Below the pieces are notes generated by a model, which searched no databases, was not told where the DNA came from, and worked only from the letters and a program-made list of their open reading frames with translations. Below are positions 8,742 to 17,404 of a stretch of DNA of 64,000 bases, one piece after another. Position numbers and translations under genes: made by a program. This stretch comes from Humibacter sp. RRB41. Its GTDB lineage: Bacteria > Actinomycetota > Actinomycetes > Actinomycetales > Microbacteriaceae. The DNA lies in NCBI RefSeq assembly GCF_022761015.1, contig NZ_JAKWJQ010000005.1:124001-188000 (forward strand), read 5' to 3'. How positions within the stretch are numbered: the first letter of the stretch is position 1; every line of letters starts with the position of its first letter.

Positions 8742-9633
8742 CACCGCAACCAGGGCCCTGCTCGTGCCGGCGAAGCGTCGGGGGCGTGAATCGTCGCGCG
8801 GTCTGCGACGACCGGTTCGGAGCGTGGTCAAGCACGTCATCATGATCGCGCTGGCCATCGTGATGATCTATCCGCTGCTGTGGATGGTCGTCAGCTCGCT
8901 TCGGCCGAACGACGAGATCTTCACGAATCCGAGCATCATTCCCGACCACTTCGACTGGAGCAATTACACAGCGGGCTGGAACGCGTTGGCGTCGCCGTTC
9001 GGTCTCTACCTCGGCAACTCCGTGATCATCGTGATCGGCGCGATTCTCGGCAACCTGTTCGCGTGTTCCCTGGCGGCCTACGCGTTCGCGCGCCTCGAGT
9101 TCCGCTTCAAGCGTGTCGCGTTCACGATCATGCTGCTGACGATCATGTTGCCGTTCCAGGTCACTCTGGTGCCGCAGTACATCATGTTCTCGTGGGTGCA
9201 CATGCTGAACACGTTCTGGCCGTTGATTCTGCCGAAGGTGCTCGGTACCGACTCCTTCTTCATCTTCCTGATGGTGCAGTTCATCCGCGCGATCCCACGC
9301 GAACTCGACGAAGCGGCGCGCATCGACGGCTGCGGGCATCCGCGAATCTTCTTCCGCGTCATCCTGCCGTTGATGACGCCGGCGCTCGCGACCACGACGA
9401 TCTTCACGTTCATCTGGATGTGGAACGAGTTCTTCGGTCCGATCGTCTACCTCACGCAGCCGCACACTTGGACGGTGCAGGTCGCGCTCGGTCAATTCAT
9501 CGACAACCAGACAGGCGGCAACTGGGGCGCCCTGTTCGCGATGTCGGTGGTCTCACTCGTGCCGGTGTTCATCGCATTCCTGGTCGGCCAGCGCTTCCTC
9601 ATCAGGGGTATCGCCACCACCGGCATCAAATAG
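8731..9633 (+). CDS. Sugar ABC transporter permease, MalG/UgpE type (system A)
   Basis: A 300-residue permease with six predicted helices. It has the EAA motif ELDEAARIDGCGHPRIFFRV near residue 190-210 and the usual MalG-type C-terminus FLVGQRFLIRGIATTGIK. The ATG at 8731 lies inside the end of the previous permease gene (11-bp overlap). It is the last gene of the system A run; no clear hairpin follows, and the next gene is a LacI regulator 93 bp downstream on the same strand. Confidence 0.94.
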   Translation: MTTDTATRALLVPAKRRGRESSRGLRRPVRSVVKHVIMIALAIVMIYPLLWMVVSSLRPNDEIFTNPSIIPDHFDWSNYTAGWNALASPFGLYLGNSVIIVIGAILGNLFACSLAAYAFARLEFRFKRVAFTIMLLTIMLPFQVTLVPQYIMFSWVHMLNTFWPLILPKVLGTDSFFIFLMVQFIRAIPRELDEAARIDGCGHPRIFFRVILPLMTPALATTTIFTFIWMWNEFFGPIVYLTQPHTWTVQVALGQFIDNQTGGNWGALFAMSVVSLVPVFIAFLVGQRFLIRGIATTGIK

Positions 9634-9726
9634 GTCGCCGCACCTCGCGCGGCCGCAGGGCGTGCCAGGTCGTCGTCGCGCCGTCTGCGCCGTGAGAATA
9701 GGGACGATGGGAAGGCGAGTGGCAGT

Positions 9727-10791
9727 GTGACCGCACGAGAAGAGGACGCAGCGACGCACGACGGGTCGCCGGTACAGGGCGTGGCCAAGCTCTCGGATGT
9801 CGCCAAGCACGCGGGTGTGTCCCTCGCCACTGCGTCGCGCGCGCTCAACGGCAGCGTGCGCACGGTGGCTCCCGGGCTCAAGGAGCGCGTGGAGGCATCC
9901 GCTCGGGAGCTCGGATACACCGCCAACGTTCAGGCGCAGGCTGTTGCGCGCGGCACCAGCCGCACCGTGGCGCTCGTGGTCGGCGACATCGCCGATCCCT
10001 ATTTCTCGGCGATTGCCGCCGGAGTGGTCGAGGCGGCGCACCAGCACAACCTCGTCGTCACGATGTCGTCGGGCGGAACCGAGCCTGAGCAGGTCCTGGA
10101 GACGATCGCCGCTCTGCGCGGTCAGCGTCCGACCGCGGTGATCGTCGCTGGCAGCCGCTATGTCGACGAGCAGACCGAGGCCGCCGTCTCGGCCGAGCTG
10201 CACGTCGTCGAGCAGCACGGCGGGCGGGTGGCGCTGATCGGCGCGCAGGCCGACGCGTTCCGCGCCGTGCCTGTACTCAATGCGGACGGTGCAGGACGCC
10301 TCGCCGACGCGCTGGTCGAGCTCGGATACCGGGACTTCGCCGTGCTCGCCGGGCCGCAGAGTCTTGTCACCCCGGCCGACCGAGCGCGCGGCTTCACCGA
10401 GGCGCTGAGGCGACACGGGATCGAGCCGGATTCGCGCGCGGTCGTCCATGGCGGATTCTCACGGCAAGCGGGCTACAGCGACATGCTCGCGGTGCTGGAT
10501 GCCGGCATCCGGCCGGAGTGCGTCTTCGCGGTCACCGACGTGATGGCCGTCGGTGCCATGACGGCGATCCGAGAGCGCGGACTCACCCCCGGCGTCGATA
10601 TCGCCGTCGCAGGCTTCGACGACATCGAGACCCTGCAAGACGTCGTGCCGAGCCTGACGACGGTCGCGCTCCCGCTCCGCGAGCTCGGAGAGCGGGCCTT
10701 GGAGTTGGCGCTGGCCGAAGACGACACGGAAGCCCTCAGCACCCCCTTCGCAGGCGAGGTGCGCCTGCGCGCCAGCACCCCCGCGCGCTGA
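9727..10791 (+). CDS. LacI-family transcriptional regulator
   Basis: A 354-residue repressor. The HTH is LSDVAKHAGVSLATASRALN near residue 20, followed by the hinge YTANVQAQAVARGTSRTVAL; the ligand domain opens VGDIADPYFSAIAAGVVEAA and ends with DIAVAGFDDIETLQDVVPSL. The GTG at 9727 is taken as start; it sits after GAAGGCGAG. The protein carries an N-terminal tail of about 18 residues before the HTH. As the last gene of region 1, it may control the permease-side promoter through the AAGCGCTT-core site at 7710. It ends just before a long palindrome (10831-10913) that separates it from the convergent DUF2264 gene. Confidence 0.92.
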   Translation: MTAREEDAATHDGSPVQGVAKLSDVAKHAGVSLATASRALNGSVRTVAPGLKERVEASARELGYTANVQAQAVARGTSRTVALVVGDIADPYFSAIAAGVVEAAHQHNLVVTMSSGGTEPEQVLETIAALRGQRPTAVIVAGSRYVDEQTEAAVSAELHVVEQHGGRVALIGAQADAFRAVPVLNADGAGRLADALVELGYRDFAVLAGPQSLVTPADRARGFTEALRRHGIEPDSRAVVHGGFSRQAGYSDMLAVLDAGIRPECVFAVTDVMAVGAMTAIRERGLTPGVDIAVAGFDDIETLQDVVPSLTTVALPLRELGERALELALAEDDTEALSTPFAGEVRLRASTPAR

Positions 10792-10830
10792 GCCCCACCC
10801 CCCTTCTCCCCACCCCACCCCACCACCGAC

Positions 10831-10913
10831 GTCGACCCGGCACTGTGTTGCCGAGCCCGCCCTCGTATTCACGTGAACAGAGGGGCGGCTCGGCAATACA
10901 GTGCCGGGTCGAC
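10831..10913. repeat. Palindromic repeat element 1
   Basis: Two 27-base arms (10831-10857 and 10887-10913), beginning GTCGACCCGGCACTGT and ending GCCGAGCC, are reverse complements with one mismatch (G or A at base 17). The 29-base centre holds a second, perfect palindrome, TTCACGTGAA (10868-10877). The element sits between convergent genes (stops at 10791 and 10931), so it could act as a bidirectional terminator. Related elements occur at 21359-21447 and 22586-22670. Confidence 0.85.
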
Positions 10914-10930
10914 GACAAGGGGGAGAGAGG

Positions 10931-12874
10931 TCAGGGGAGGGCGACCGCTGTGGCTGCGCCGTCGGGCCAGGTCACCTCGAGGGTGCGGGCGGGGGTGACG
11001 CGGGCGACGGGCGGCTCGGAGTCGTCGCGGCCGAGGCGTGAGGCGACGATCACGGCGTCGCCGGGAGCCGCATCGTCGAAGGTGAGCCACGGCACGGCGA
11101 CGTTCGCTCCGAGAGGCGACGTTCCTGCCTCGCGGTGCACGGATGCGCACGAGCCGGACGTCAGCGCGACCAACTCGGCGACGAGGGCATTTGCTTCCAC
11201 GCGGGATGAGCCCTCTTCGACTAACCCGTGCGGGACGGCATCCGACGCGATCGGCCATCCGCTGACGCGGAGCGAGACCGCTCTGGATGCCCCGCCTGGT
11301 TCGCCGCCGACCAGCACCGCCCGCACTTCCCAGGCTCCGCGCACCACCGACGCCGTCGCAAGACGCGGCCCACTGGTGACCTCCCCCTCGCGTCCGGATC
11401 CGTGGTCCGGCGCAGCGGTGACGGCGGACGAGTCCACCCAGTGCGCGTCCGCCGCCGACGTGGCAAAGGCGGCGATGCCGTCGTCTCCGATCACGCCCCG
11501 AGTGAAGCCCGTGCGGTGCGTCGAGCGATCGTCGGCGTCGAGGGCGCCGGCCGAGTTGTCGACGGGCGAGTCGATCGTCTCGCCGACCAGCGGCGGAATC
11601 GTCGCACTCGAGTAAGCGAACCGCGCGTAGAGGGGCGAGTCCCCTGCCTGATCACCGGCGAGGGCGTGATCGGTCCCGTGGTTGTAGACGCGCACGACGC
11701 CGTCCGACGCGGTGCCGCTCACCAGCCAACCGGCCGGGCGGATGACCCGCCGCACGTCAACACGCTCGACAGGCAGGGGTTCCTCGACGGCGTTCCAGAC
11801 CTCGTGGTCGGCGGGAAGCATGAGTCCGAGCATCCCCTTCGACGCCCAATAGGGCGATCCGGAGCCCGAGTACGTCTGCGCCATCGCCGGCCACTCACCG
11901 AGCAGGCCGAGGGTGAGCAGCCCACGCTCGTCGATGCCGTCGTGTTCGACGAAGGCGCGCAGAATGCCGGATGCCGCCCGCCGGGTTTCCCCCGCCGACA
12001 GTCGCGTCGCGCCGGTGACGGCGCCCATCCACAGCGGCGCCGCGGTCGCGAACCGGTAGATCAGGCTGCGTCCCTGGAGCACGGGCATCCCGTCGGCGCC
12101 GACGAGTGCCACGTAGTCGTCGAGGAACTCGGTGAGGCGGCCGCGGAACACGGGATCCAATGCCGCCGAACCGAAGGCATCCGCTCCGGCGGACGTCGCC
12201 CACAGCAGCGGGTACACGTGCATCGCCCAGCCGCAGTAGTAGTCGAATGCGCGAAGCTCGCCATCGGCGTACCAGCCGTCTGCGCGGTAGTACGACTCGA
12301 TGGTCGCCAGATCGACGAAGATGCGACGCGGATCGTGCGGGCCGCCGACCGACGCGAGGAACGTCTCGACCGTGATGCGGAACCACAGCCAGTTGTTGTC
12401 CGGATACCAGCCCTCCGCAGCCTGCGCCAGCCAGTCGATGACGTGCTGCCGGTCGGCATCCGAGAGGGTTTCCCACAACCAAGGACGGGTGAGCTGCAGC
12501 GCGAGCGCAATGGATGCCGCCTCCACCTTCGCCTGACCCACCTCGCGCGCCGTCGGCCAGCGTTCGGGATTGGCCGGATCCGTTCCGGCGATGAGTCCGG
12601 CGCGGTACCACGAGGTGAAGTCGTGCGGATCGCGCCCGTTCTCGCCCTTCGACCGGAACGCGTAGAGCAGCAGGGAACGCGCGAATCCCTCGAGGCCGTC
12701 GCTGTCGATGCCGCTCCAGCTGGCCCGCCCGGGCGGCAGTACGCGGCTGCGCGTCGCGGAGAAGTAGGGCCGGAGCGACAGCAGCAGATGGTCGGCGATC
12801 GCGGCCCAGTGATCGCGGGTCCAGCCCGTGTAGGGGGAGAGCTCACGGTTCTCGGGCGGAAGGTCGATGATCAC
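10931..12874 (-). CDS. DUF2264 domain protein, putative intracellular glycoside hydrolase
   Basis: A 647-residue protein with no signal peptide. The N-terminal 400 residues match the DUF2264 pattern: SGIDSDGLEGFARSLLLYAF, DPHDFTSWYRAGLIAGTDP, and NNWLWFRITVETFLASVG, a helical barrel-like fold with many tryptophans. From memory, members of this family have been placed in CAZy GH154 with beta-glucuronidase activity; I could not verify that here. The C-terminal part (from about 400) is beta-rich and less conserved. The ATG at 12874 overlaps the stop of the upstream regulator by 4 bp. It is the last gene of a leftward operon with a heparinase-like enzyme, which would suit removal of a uronate from an oligosaccharide. 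Confidence 0.82.
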   Translation of the reverse strand: MIIDLPPENRELSPYTGWTRDHWAAIADHLLLSLRPYFSATRSRVLPPGRASWSGIDSDGLEGFARSLLLYAFRSKGENGRDPHDFTSWYRAGLIAGTDPANPERWPTAREVGQAKVEAASIALALQLTRPWLWETLSDADRQHVIDWLAQAAEGWYPDNNWLWFRITVETFLASVGGPHDPRRIFVDLATIESYYRADGWYADGELRAFDYYCGWAMHVYPLLWATSAGADAFGSAALDPVFRGRLTEFLDDYVALVGADGMPVLQGRSLIYRFATAAPLWMGAVTGATRLSAGETRRAASGILRAFVEHDGIDERGLLTLGLLGEWPAMAQTYSGSGSPYWASKGMLGLMLPADHEVWNAVEEPLPVERVDVRRVIRPAGWLVSGTASDGVVRVYNHGTDHALAGDQAGDSPLYARFAYSSATIPPLVGETIDSPVDNSAGALDADDRSTHRTGFTRGVIGDDGIAAFATSAADAHWVDSSAVTAAPDHGSGREGEVTSGPRLATASVVRGAWEVRAVLVGGEPGGASRAVSLRVSGWPIASDAVPHGLVEEGSSRVEANALVAELVALTSGSCASVHREAGTSPLGANVAVPWLTFDDAAPGDAVIVASRLGRDDSEPPVARVTPARTLEVTWPDGAATAVALP

Positions 12875-14031
12875 GCCGTCACGTCCTCGTCTGTTCTCGG
12901 CGTGGCATCCGCTTCGCCTTGGCTGATGGTGGTGGGCAGCGACGAGTCGCGAACGTGCAACTCCGGCATGAGCTTGACCCGGTGGGTCGGGCGCCCCTCG
13001 CCGGCTTCGAGGCGCGCGATCAGCAGGTTGACGGCCTCACGGCCCACGTAGTGCTTCGGCGGTCGCACTGCGGTGATCGCCGGGTCGCCGAACCGGGCGA
13101 CCTCGTCGTCGTACGCGACGATCGCCAGATCGTGAGGCACACGGATGCCCCGGTCGAGGCTGTGCTGCTCGAGAGCGAGCGCCTGCGGGTCGGACAGCAC
13201 GATCACCGCTGTCGTTCCGGTCGCCCTGCACAGTCGTAGCGCTTCGTTCATGGCGCGCTCGCCGCCCGACGCGTCGAAGTGGATGTCGTCCATCGTGGCC
13301 ACATCGGTCGGCAGCCCGAGCAGGCGCAGGGTGGCGAGCCAGCCCTTGCGCACGTATCGCCCGGTCGGATTCTGGGACTGGGTGAGAAGCCCGATGCGTT
13401 CGTGGCCCGCCGCGTGCAGATGACGCACCGCTTGCGCAGCACCTGTCACGTGGTCGGTGACGACGGACTCCAGCCGGTGCGCGGCGGCCGCCGGCCGCAC
13501 CCGCCGCTCGGCGAGCACGACGGGGACCGGCAGGGAATCCAGCCAGCGCAGCATCTCGAGGCCTTCGTCGCCAGCGGTGTCGGGCGCAACGATCAGCCCG
13601 TGCATGCCGGGAGAGTTCAGCAGCGCCAGTACGTGTCGCCGGTTGTCGCGCACGTCGTACGTCGACGCTCTCAGCAGCACGCGGGCGCGCAGCTGGGCAG
13701 CCTGAGCCCGAACACCGTTCACGATCGGCGGCCAGTAGTAGTCGAGCGATGGCACGACGAGCCCGATCGTGTACTTCGTCACCGCTGGGTCGTAGCCGGC
13801 GAGCCCGGGGGAGATGCCCGGCTCGATCGAACTGCGCAGCGTCGCGCCGCCGTGCACCCTGGTCACGAGCCCCTGACTTGCCAGGGCGTTGATGTCGCGG
13901 CGGATCGTCAGTTCGCTCACGCCCAGCTTCGGCGCGATGTCACTGACGCTGACCGAACCGTGCTCGCGCACCTCGTCCATGATCCGTTCGCGCCGTTGCA
14001 GCGCGAACAGCTGGTCGCCCGTGCCGCTCAT
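12871..14031 (-). CDS. DeoR-type HTH / LacI-type sensor hybrid regulator
   Basis: A 386-residue regulator with mixed ancestry. Residues about 10-62 are a DeoR/GlpR winged helix: RRERIMDEVREHGSVSVSDI then LGVSELTIRRDINALASQGL and VTRVHGGATL. From about residue 80 the protein is not the usual DeoR sugar-phosphate isomerase-like domain but a LacI-type binding domain (KYTIGLVVPSLDYYWPPIVN ... VPHDLAIVAYDDEVARFGDP). It would therefore bind DeoR-style DNA sites while sensing a free sugar. ATG 14031 overlaps the upstream stop by 4 bp; the open extension to 14145 lies inside the upstream gene. It probably controls the divergent promoter region at 16074-16237. Confidence 0.9.
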   Translation of the reverse strand: MSGTGDQLFALQRRERIMDEVREHGSVSVSDIAPKLGVSELTIRRDINALASQGLVTRVHGGATLRSSIEPGISPGLAGYDPAVTKYTIGLVVPSLDYYWPPIVNGVRAQAAQLRARVLLRASTYDVRDNRRHVLALLNSPGMHGLIVAPDTAGDEGLEMLRWLDSLPVPVVLAERRVRPAAAAHRLESVVTDHVTGAAQAVRHLHAAGHERIGLLTQSQNPTGRYVRKGWLATLRLLGLPTDVATMDDIHFDASGGERAMNEALRLCRATGTTAVIVLSDPQALALEQHSLDRGIRVPHDLAIVAYDDEVARFGDPAITAVRPPKHYVGREAVNLLIARLEAGEGRPTHRVKLMPELHVRDSSLPTTISQGEADATPRTDEDVTA

Positions 14032-16073
14032 CGCGCCTCCTCGATGATCGTCGTGAGCCTGCCGGCGGATGCGTGCATCTCGTACGTGAGACGTGTCAGC
14101 TGAGCGCCCCACACCGCGATGAGCTCCGGGTCGTCGAGCTCCCACACCTCGACGGTGGGCGTGACCTCCTCGGATGTCGTGATGACGATCCCCGCGCCAT
14201 CATGGGAGACACGGATGCCCGTGCCCGCCGCCTCGACGACGCCGGCGACGACGAGATGCGCCAGCGCCGGGGCATCCGGCTCGCCATGAAGCAGCCAGCG
14301 ATCATCGATCTCGATGCGGCGAGCGGATGCCAGCCGGAACGTGCGCCGCCAGCTGTCGCCTTCCCGCAGCGGATACGCAGCACCCAGCTCGAGCTCCAGC
14401 TCGATCGGGAGCGTCTCGTCGTTCGCCCCCTGGCGCGGGGTGTTTCCTGGCTCAGCCGCCACCGACGGCGCCCGCACGACGTCGGTGTGGAAGCCGGCGC
14501 CGTCGCCCTGCTCGAGCCCGAACGGTGTCGGTGCGTTGTGCCATCCGCTCTGCATCGCCCTGATGTCATAGCGATCGGGACCGAAGGTCTGCGCGGTGTA
14601 GGTCGGTTTGCCGATGTCGACGATCAGCGGGAGTCCGTCGACGGCGACGATGAAGGAGCCGAGGTCCTTGTGGTTGTGGTTCTCGCCGTTCGTGCCGCCC
14701 TTGGCCGCGAGCGTGAGGCCGTCGACTGCGCCGGGGTGCGCCCTGCCGACGAGCACCTGCACGGACGGCAGCCAGACGCACCGGGGGAGTGGCGGGGCTG
14801 ACGGCGTCGTCGCGATCCATTCGGCGTCGCTCAAGGATCGGAGCAGGCGGGGAAGTCCCGACCCGACATCGCCGGCAGGCAGTCCGGGCCGTCGCGCCGC
14901 CCTCGCCCACGCCACGATGCGATCGTCGCCGAGCCGAGTGCCCCAGCGGAACGGCAGCTGCCACGGCTGCTGACCCGAGATCCTCGCCGGGCCGTCGGCG
15001 ACGTTCACGTACCAGTCGCCCCCGAGGTGCATGCGCATCGGGAACCGAAGCACCTCGCGCACGACAGGGATGCCCGACGCATCGAGGTCACCACCCGTGA
15101 TCCTCGCGATCAGGTCGAGGCACTCGAGCATGCGTCCGGCACCATTCCACCAGTACGCGACGCCCTCGTCGATCGCACCGTCGTCCGGCAGCGTCGCCAC
15201 GTAGCGGTCGAGGCTCTCCAGCGCTCGCGCGGTGATGCGCGCGACGCGGTCGCGGTCGTCGAGCAACAGCACCGCGGCGAGCAGCACGTTGCCGATGATC
15301 CACGGATTCCAGTTGTTGACCTCGCGCCAGAAGCCCAGCCACCAGAAGTCGTCGCGGGACTCGAACGGCGTGAACACGCGCACGTCGGCCTCGCGGCGGA
15401 TGCGCTCCCGAAGGCCCGGCCACGAGGCATCCCACCGCTCTCCGAGCACGTGGTCGGCCACGGCCAACTGGGCGACGACCTCTCCCGCGCCGAGGTCGAG
15501 ATAGGGGGAGTCGGCGTCGGAGAGCACGAAGCCGCGCCGTTCGTGGGCGTCGTCGTGCGCCGGCCAGCACCAGGTGCTCTGTTCGCAGATCATCACGACT
15601 CCGTCGGCCGCTTCGTCGAGCCACTCCTGGGCATCCGTGACGGCGGCGGTCACCACGGCCGCCGCCAGGCGGTCCCGCCTGGCCATGACGGCGGCCTCGT
15701 ACTCCACGCGATCGCCGTCGCGCACGTAGCGCGCGAACCGGGTGGCGCTCGCCTGCGGCCACGGCGTGCCGCGCAGGCCGGCTGCGATGTCTTCGACGGC
15801 CCGCACGGTCGGCTCGTCCATGCCGAGCCACGTCGCGCGGTCAGCGCTCGACGGGATGCCGACCCTGGCGCGCAACGCAGCAAGCGACTCCGGGAGTGAC
15901 CTCACGAGGCCTTCGATGCGCATCCGCTGGGCCCAGTGCTCGAAGAGCGGGCCGCGGAATTCGGCGGGATCGAGGCAGATGCCGGCGGGAGGGCTTGCCG
16001 GAGCCGTGGCCAGGGACCGCCGTGCGGCTCCGTTCTCGGTGGTTGCGGACGTGGACGGAGGTGTTTCCAGCAT
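14028..16073 (-). CDS. Heparinase II/III-like protein
   Basis: A 681-residue protein with no signal peptide. The middle has the helical toroid features of heparinase-like lyases (DFWWLGFWREVNNWNPWIIG with the NNWN motif; DEGVAYWWNGAGRMLECLDL), and the C-terminal half carries the family hallmark GGTNGENHNHKDLGSFIV near residue 460. Characterised relatives cleave uronate linkages by beta-elimination, but many family members have unknown substrates, so lyase activity is inferred. The ATG at 16073 is chosen; a TTG at 16091 in the same frame is an alternative, and neither has a strong ribosome site. It is the first gene of the leftward operon with the hybrid regulator and DUF2264, divergent from the importer operon starting at 16238. 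Confidence 0.82.
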   Translation of the reverse strand: MLETPPSTSATTENGAARRSLATAPASPPAGICLDPAEFRGPLFEHWAQRMRIEGLVRSLPESLAALRARVGIPSSADRATWLGMDEPTVRAVEDIAAGLRGTPWPQASATRFARYVRDGDRVEYEAAVMARRDRLAAAVVTAAVTDAQEWLDEAADGVVMICEQSTWCWPAHDDAHERRGFVLSDADSPYLDLGAGEVVAQLAVADHVLGERWDASWPGLRERIRREADVRVFTPFESRDDFWWLGFWREVNNWNPWIIGNVLLAAVLLLDDRDRVARITARALESLDRYVATLPDDGAIDEGVAYWWNGAGRMLECLDLIARITGGDLDASGIPVVREVLRFPMRMHLGGDWYVNVADGPARISGQQPWQLPFRWGTRLGDDRIVAWARAARRPGLPAGDVGSGLPRLLRSLSDAEWIATTPSAPPLPRCVWLPSVQVLVGRAHPGAVDGLTLAAKGGTNGENHNHKDLGSFIVAVDGLPLIVDIGKPTYTAQTFGPDRYDIRAMQSGWHNAPTPFGLEQGDGAGFHTDVVRAPSVAAEPGNTPRQGANDETLPIELELELGAAYPLREGDSWRRTFRLASARRIEIDDRWLLHGEPDAPALAHLVVAGVVEAAGTGIRVSHDGAGIVITTSEEVTPTVEVWELDDPELIAVWGAQLTRLTYEMHASAGRLTTIIEEAR

Positions 16074-16097
16074 CGGTGCTGTTCTCTGCAATCCGGT

Positions 16098-16144
16098 TGT
16101 TTTGTTGCGTTTATGTTCGAGTATGATCGCTCTGTTTGTTTGCG
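16098..16144. promoter_or_regulatory. Divergent promoter region with direct repeat
   Basis: The 164-bp gap between the divergent genes is noticeably T-rich. It holds TGTTTTGTTGCG (16098-16109) and TGTTTGTTTGCG (16133-16144), a direct repeat matching at 10 of 12 positions, 35 bp apart. DeoR-type proteins often bind direct repeats, so this is a candidate site for the hybrid regulator of 12871-14031. Promoter elements are not clear. Confidence 0.4.
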
Positions 16145-16237
16145 ATCGGGATTGAGTATCTACTGTTCATCGCGACGACGCAACGGCGATTCAGTCGCAG
16201 TGATCGACCCGATGAATCCGCTGGAGCACGAACAAGA

Positions 16238-17257
16238 ATGACCAACCCGAGCAGACCCGAAGCGCTTGTCGTGATGGCCGGCGACGTCTTCGAGCGTCAA
16301 TTCGACGCGGAACGACTCGCACGTCTGAAGCGACTGGCCAGGGTGCCAGAGCCCGTGTGGGCGGACGATCTCGACGACCCGGCACTGGCCGGTCGTCTGC
16401 GTGACGTGGAGGTGTTGCTCACCGGGTGGGGAGCTCCGCGGCTGGATGCCCGCACGCTCGACAGGATGCCCCGGCTGCGGGCGATGCTGCACTGCGCGGG
16501 TACCATCCGGCCGCAGGTGACCGACGAGTTCTGGCTGCGCGGCATCCGCGCGTCGAGCGTCGCCGAGACGAACGCCGTGCCGGTGGCCGAGTTCACGCTC
16601 GCTGCGATCATCTTCGCCGGGAAGAAGGCCCCGTTCATCGCGGCCGACCCCGAGGCGCGGCGCGGACAGGGCGCCGTTCTCGAACGCTACGGCGAACTGT
16701 CGAACCTCGGCCGCACCATCGGCGTCGTCGGATTCAGCCGGGTGGGCCGTCGCGTCGTCGACCTGGTGCGCCAGTTGGACGACGTGACCTGCCTCGTCGC
16801 CGATCCCTACGCCGACCCTGCGGAGGTCGCTGCGGCAGGAGCGCGGCTCGTCCCGCTCGAGGAGCTGCTCCCGCAGGTCGACGTGCTGTCGCTGCACGCC
16901 CCTGAGTTGCCGTCGACGCGCCACATGATCGGAGCGGCGGAACTGGCGGCCCTCAAAGACCACGCCACTGTCATCAACACCGCCCGCGGGAGCCTCGTCG
17001 ACACGACCGCGCTGGAGCGCGAGTGCGCGGCGGGACGCCTGAACGCGGTACTCGACGTCACCGATCCCGAGCCGCTTGACGCCGGCTCGGTACTGTTCAC
17101 GCTCCCGAACGTCATGGTGACGCCGCACCTCGCAGGGTCGCTCGGCACGGAATTGCATCGCATGACGGATGCCGCGCTCGATGAGCTGCAGCGCTATGCG
17201 TCGGGCGAACCGCTCATCGACGAGATCACGAGCGAGGACCTGCGGCTGAGCGCCTGA
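16238..17257 (+). CDS. D-2-hydroxyacid dehydrogenase (NAD-binding)
   Basis: A 339-residue cytoplasmic dehydrogenase of the D-isomer-specific 2-hydroxyacid family. The NAD-binding segment is TIGVVGFSRVGRRVVDL near residue 160. The catalytic triad of the family is visible: Arg in INTARGSLVDTTAL, Glu in DVTDPEPLD and His in VTPHLAGS. The catalytic domain N-terminus (LTGWGAPRLDA) is also family-like. The ATG at 16238 is used; the frame is open upstream to 16136 without similarity. As first gene of the rightward operon with the system B importer it may reduce a keto acid or hydroxypyruvate-like product from uronate breakdown, which is an inference from context. Confidence 0.88.
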   Translation: MTNPSRPEALVVMAGDVFERQFDAERLARLKRLARVPEPVWADDLDDPALAGRLRDVEVLLTGWGAPRLDARTLDRMPRLRAMLHCAGTIRPQVTDEFWLRGIRASSVAETNAVPVAEFTLAAIIFAGKKAPFIAADPEARRGQGAVLERYGELSNLGRTIGVVGFSRVGRRVVDLVRQLDDVTCLVADPYADPAEVAAAGARLVPLEELLPQVDVLSLHAPELPSTRHMIGAAELAALKDHATVINTARGSLVDTTALERECAAGRLNAVLDVTDPEPLDAGSVLFTLPNVMVTPHLAGSLGTELHRMTDAALDELQRYASGEPLIDEITSEDLRLSA

Positions 17258-17383
17258 CGCGGCCGCGAGACGAAGACGAGCACGAAACCCGGGAGGCAGC
17301 CCAGCACGTTCCGCAGCACATTCCACAGCACGTTCCGCATTCGTTGCGGCGCACAGCACCATCGACCACGTAGTCAGTCACAG

Positions 17384-17399
17384 ATAACAAGGGAGTTAT
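17384..17399 (+). promoter_or_regulatory. Ribosome site in the loop of a small hairpin
   Basis: ATAAC (17384-17388) and GTTAT (17395-17399) can pair, leaving the ribosome site AAGGGAG exposed in and around the loop, six bases before the ATG at 17405. The stem is short, so its importance is uncertain. Confidence 0.35.
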
Positions 17400-17404
17400 T
17401 CCTC

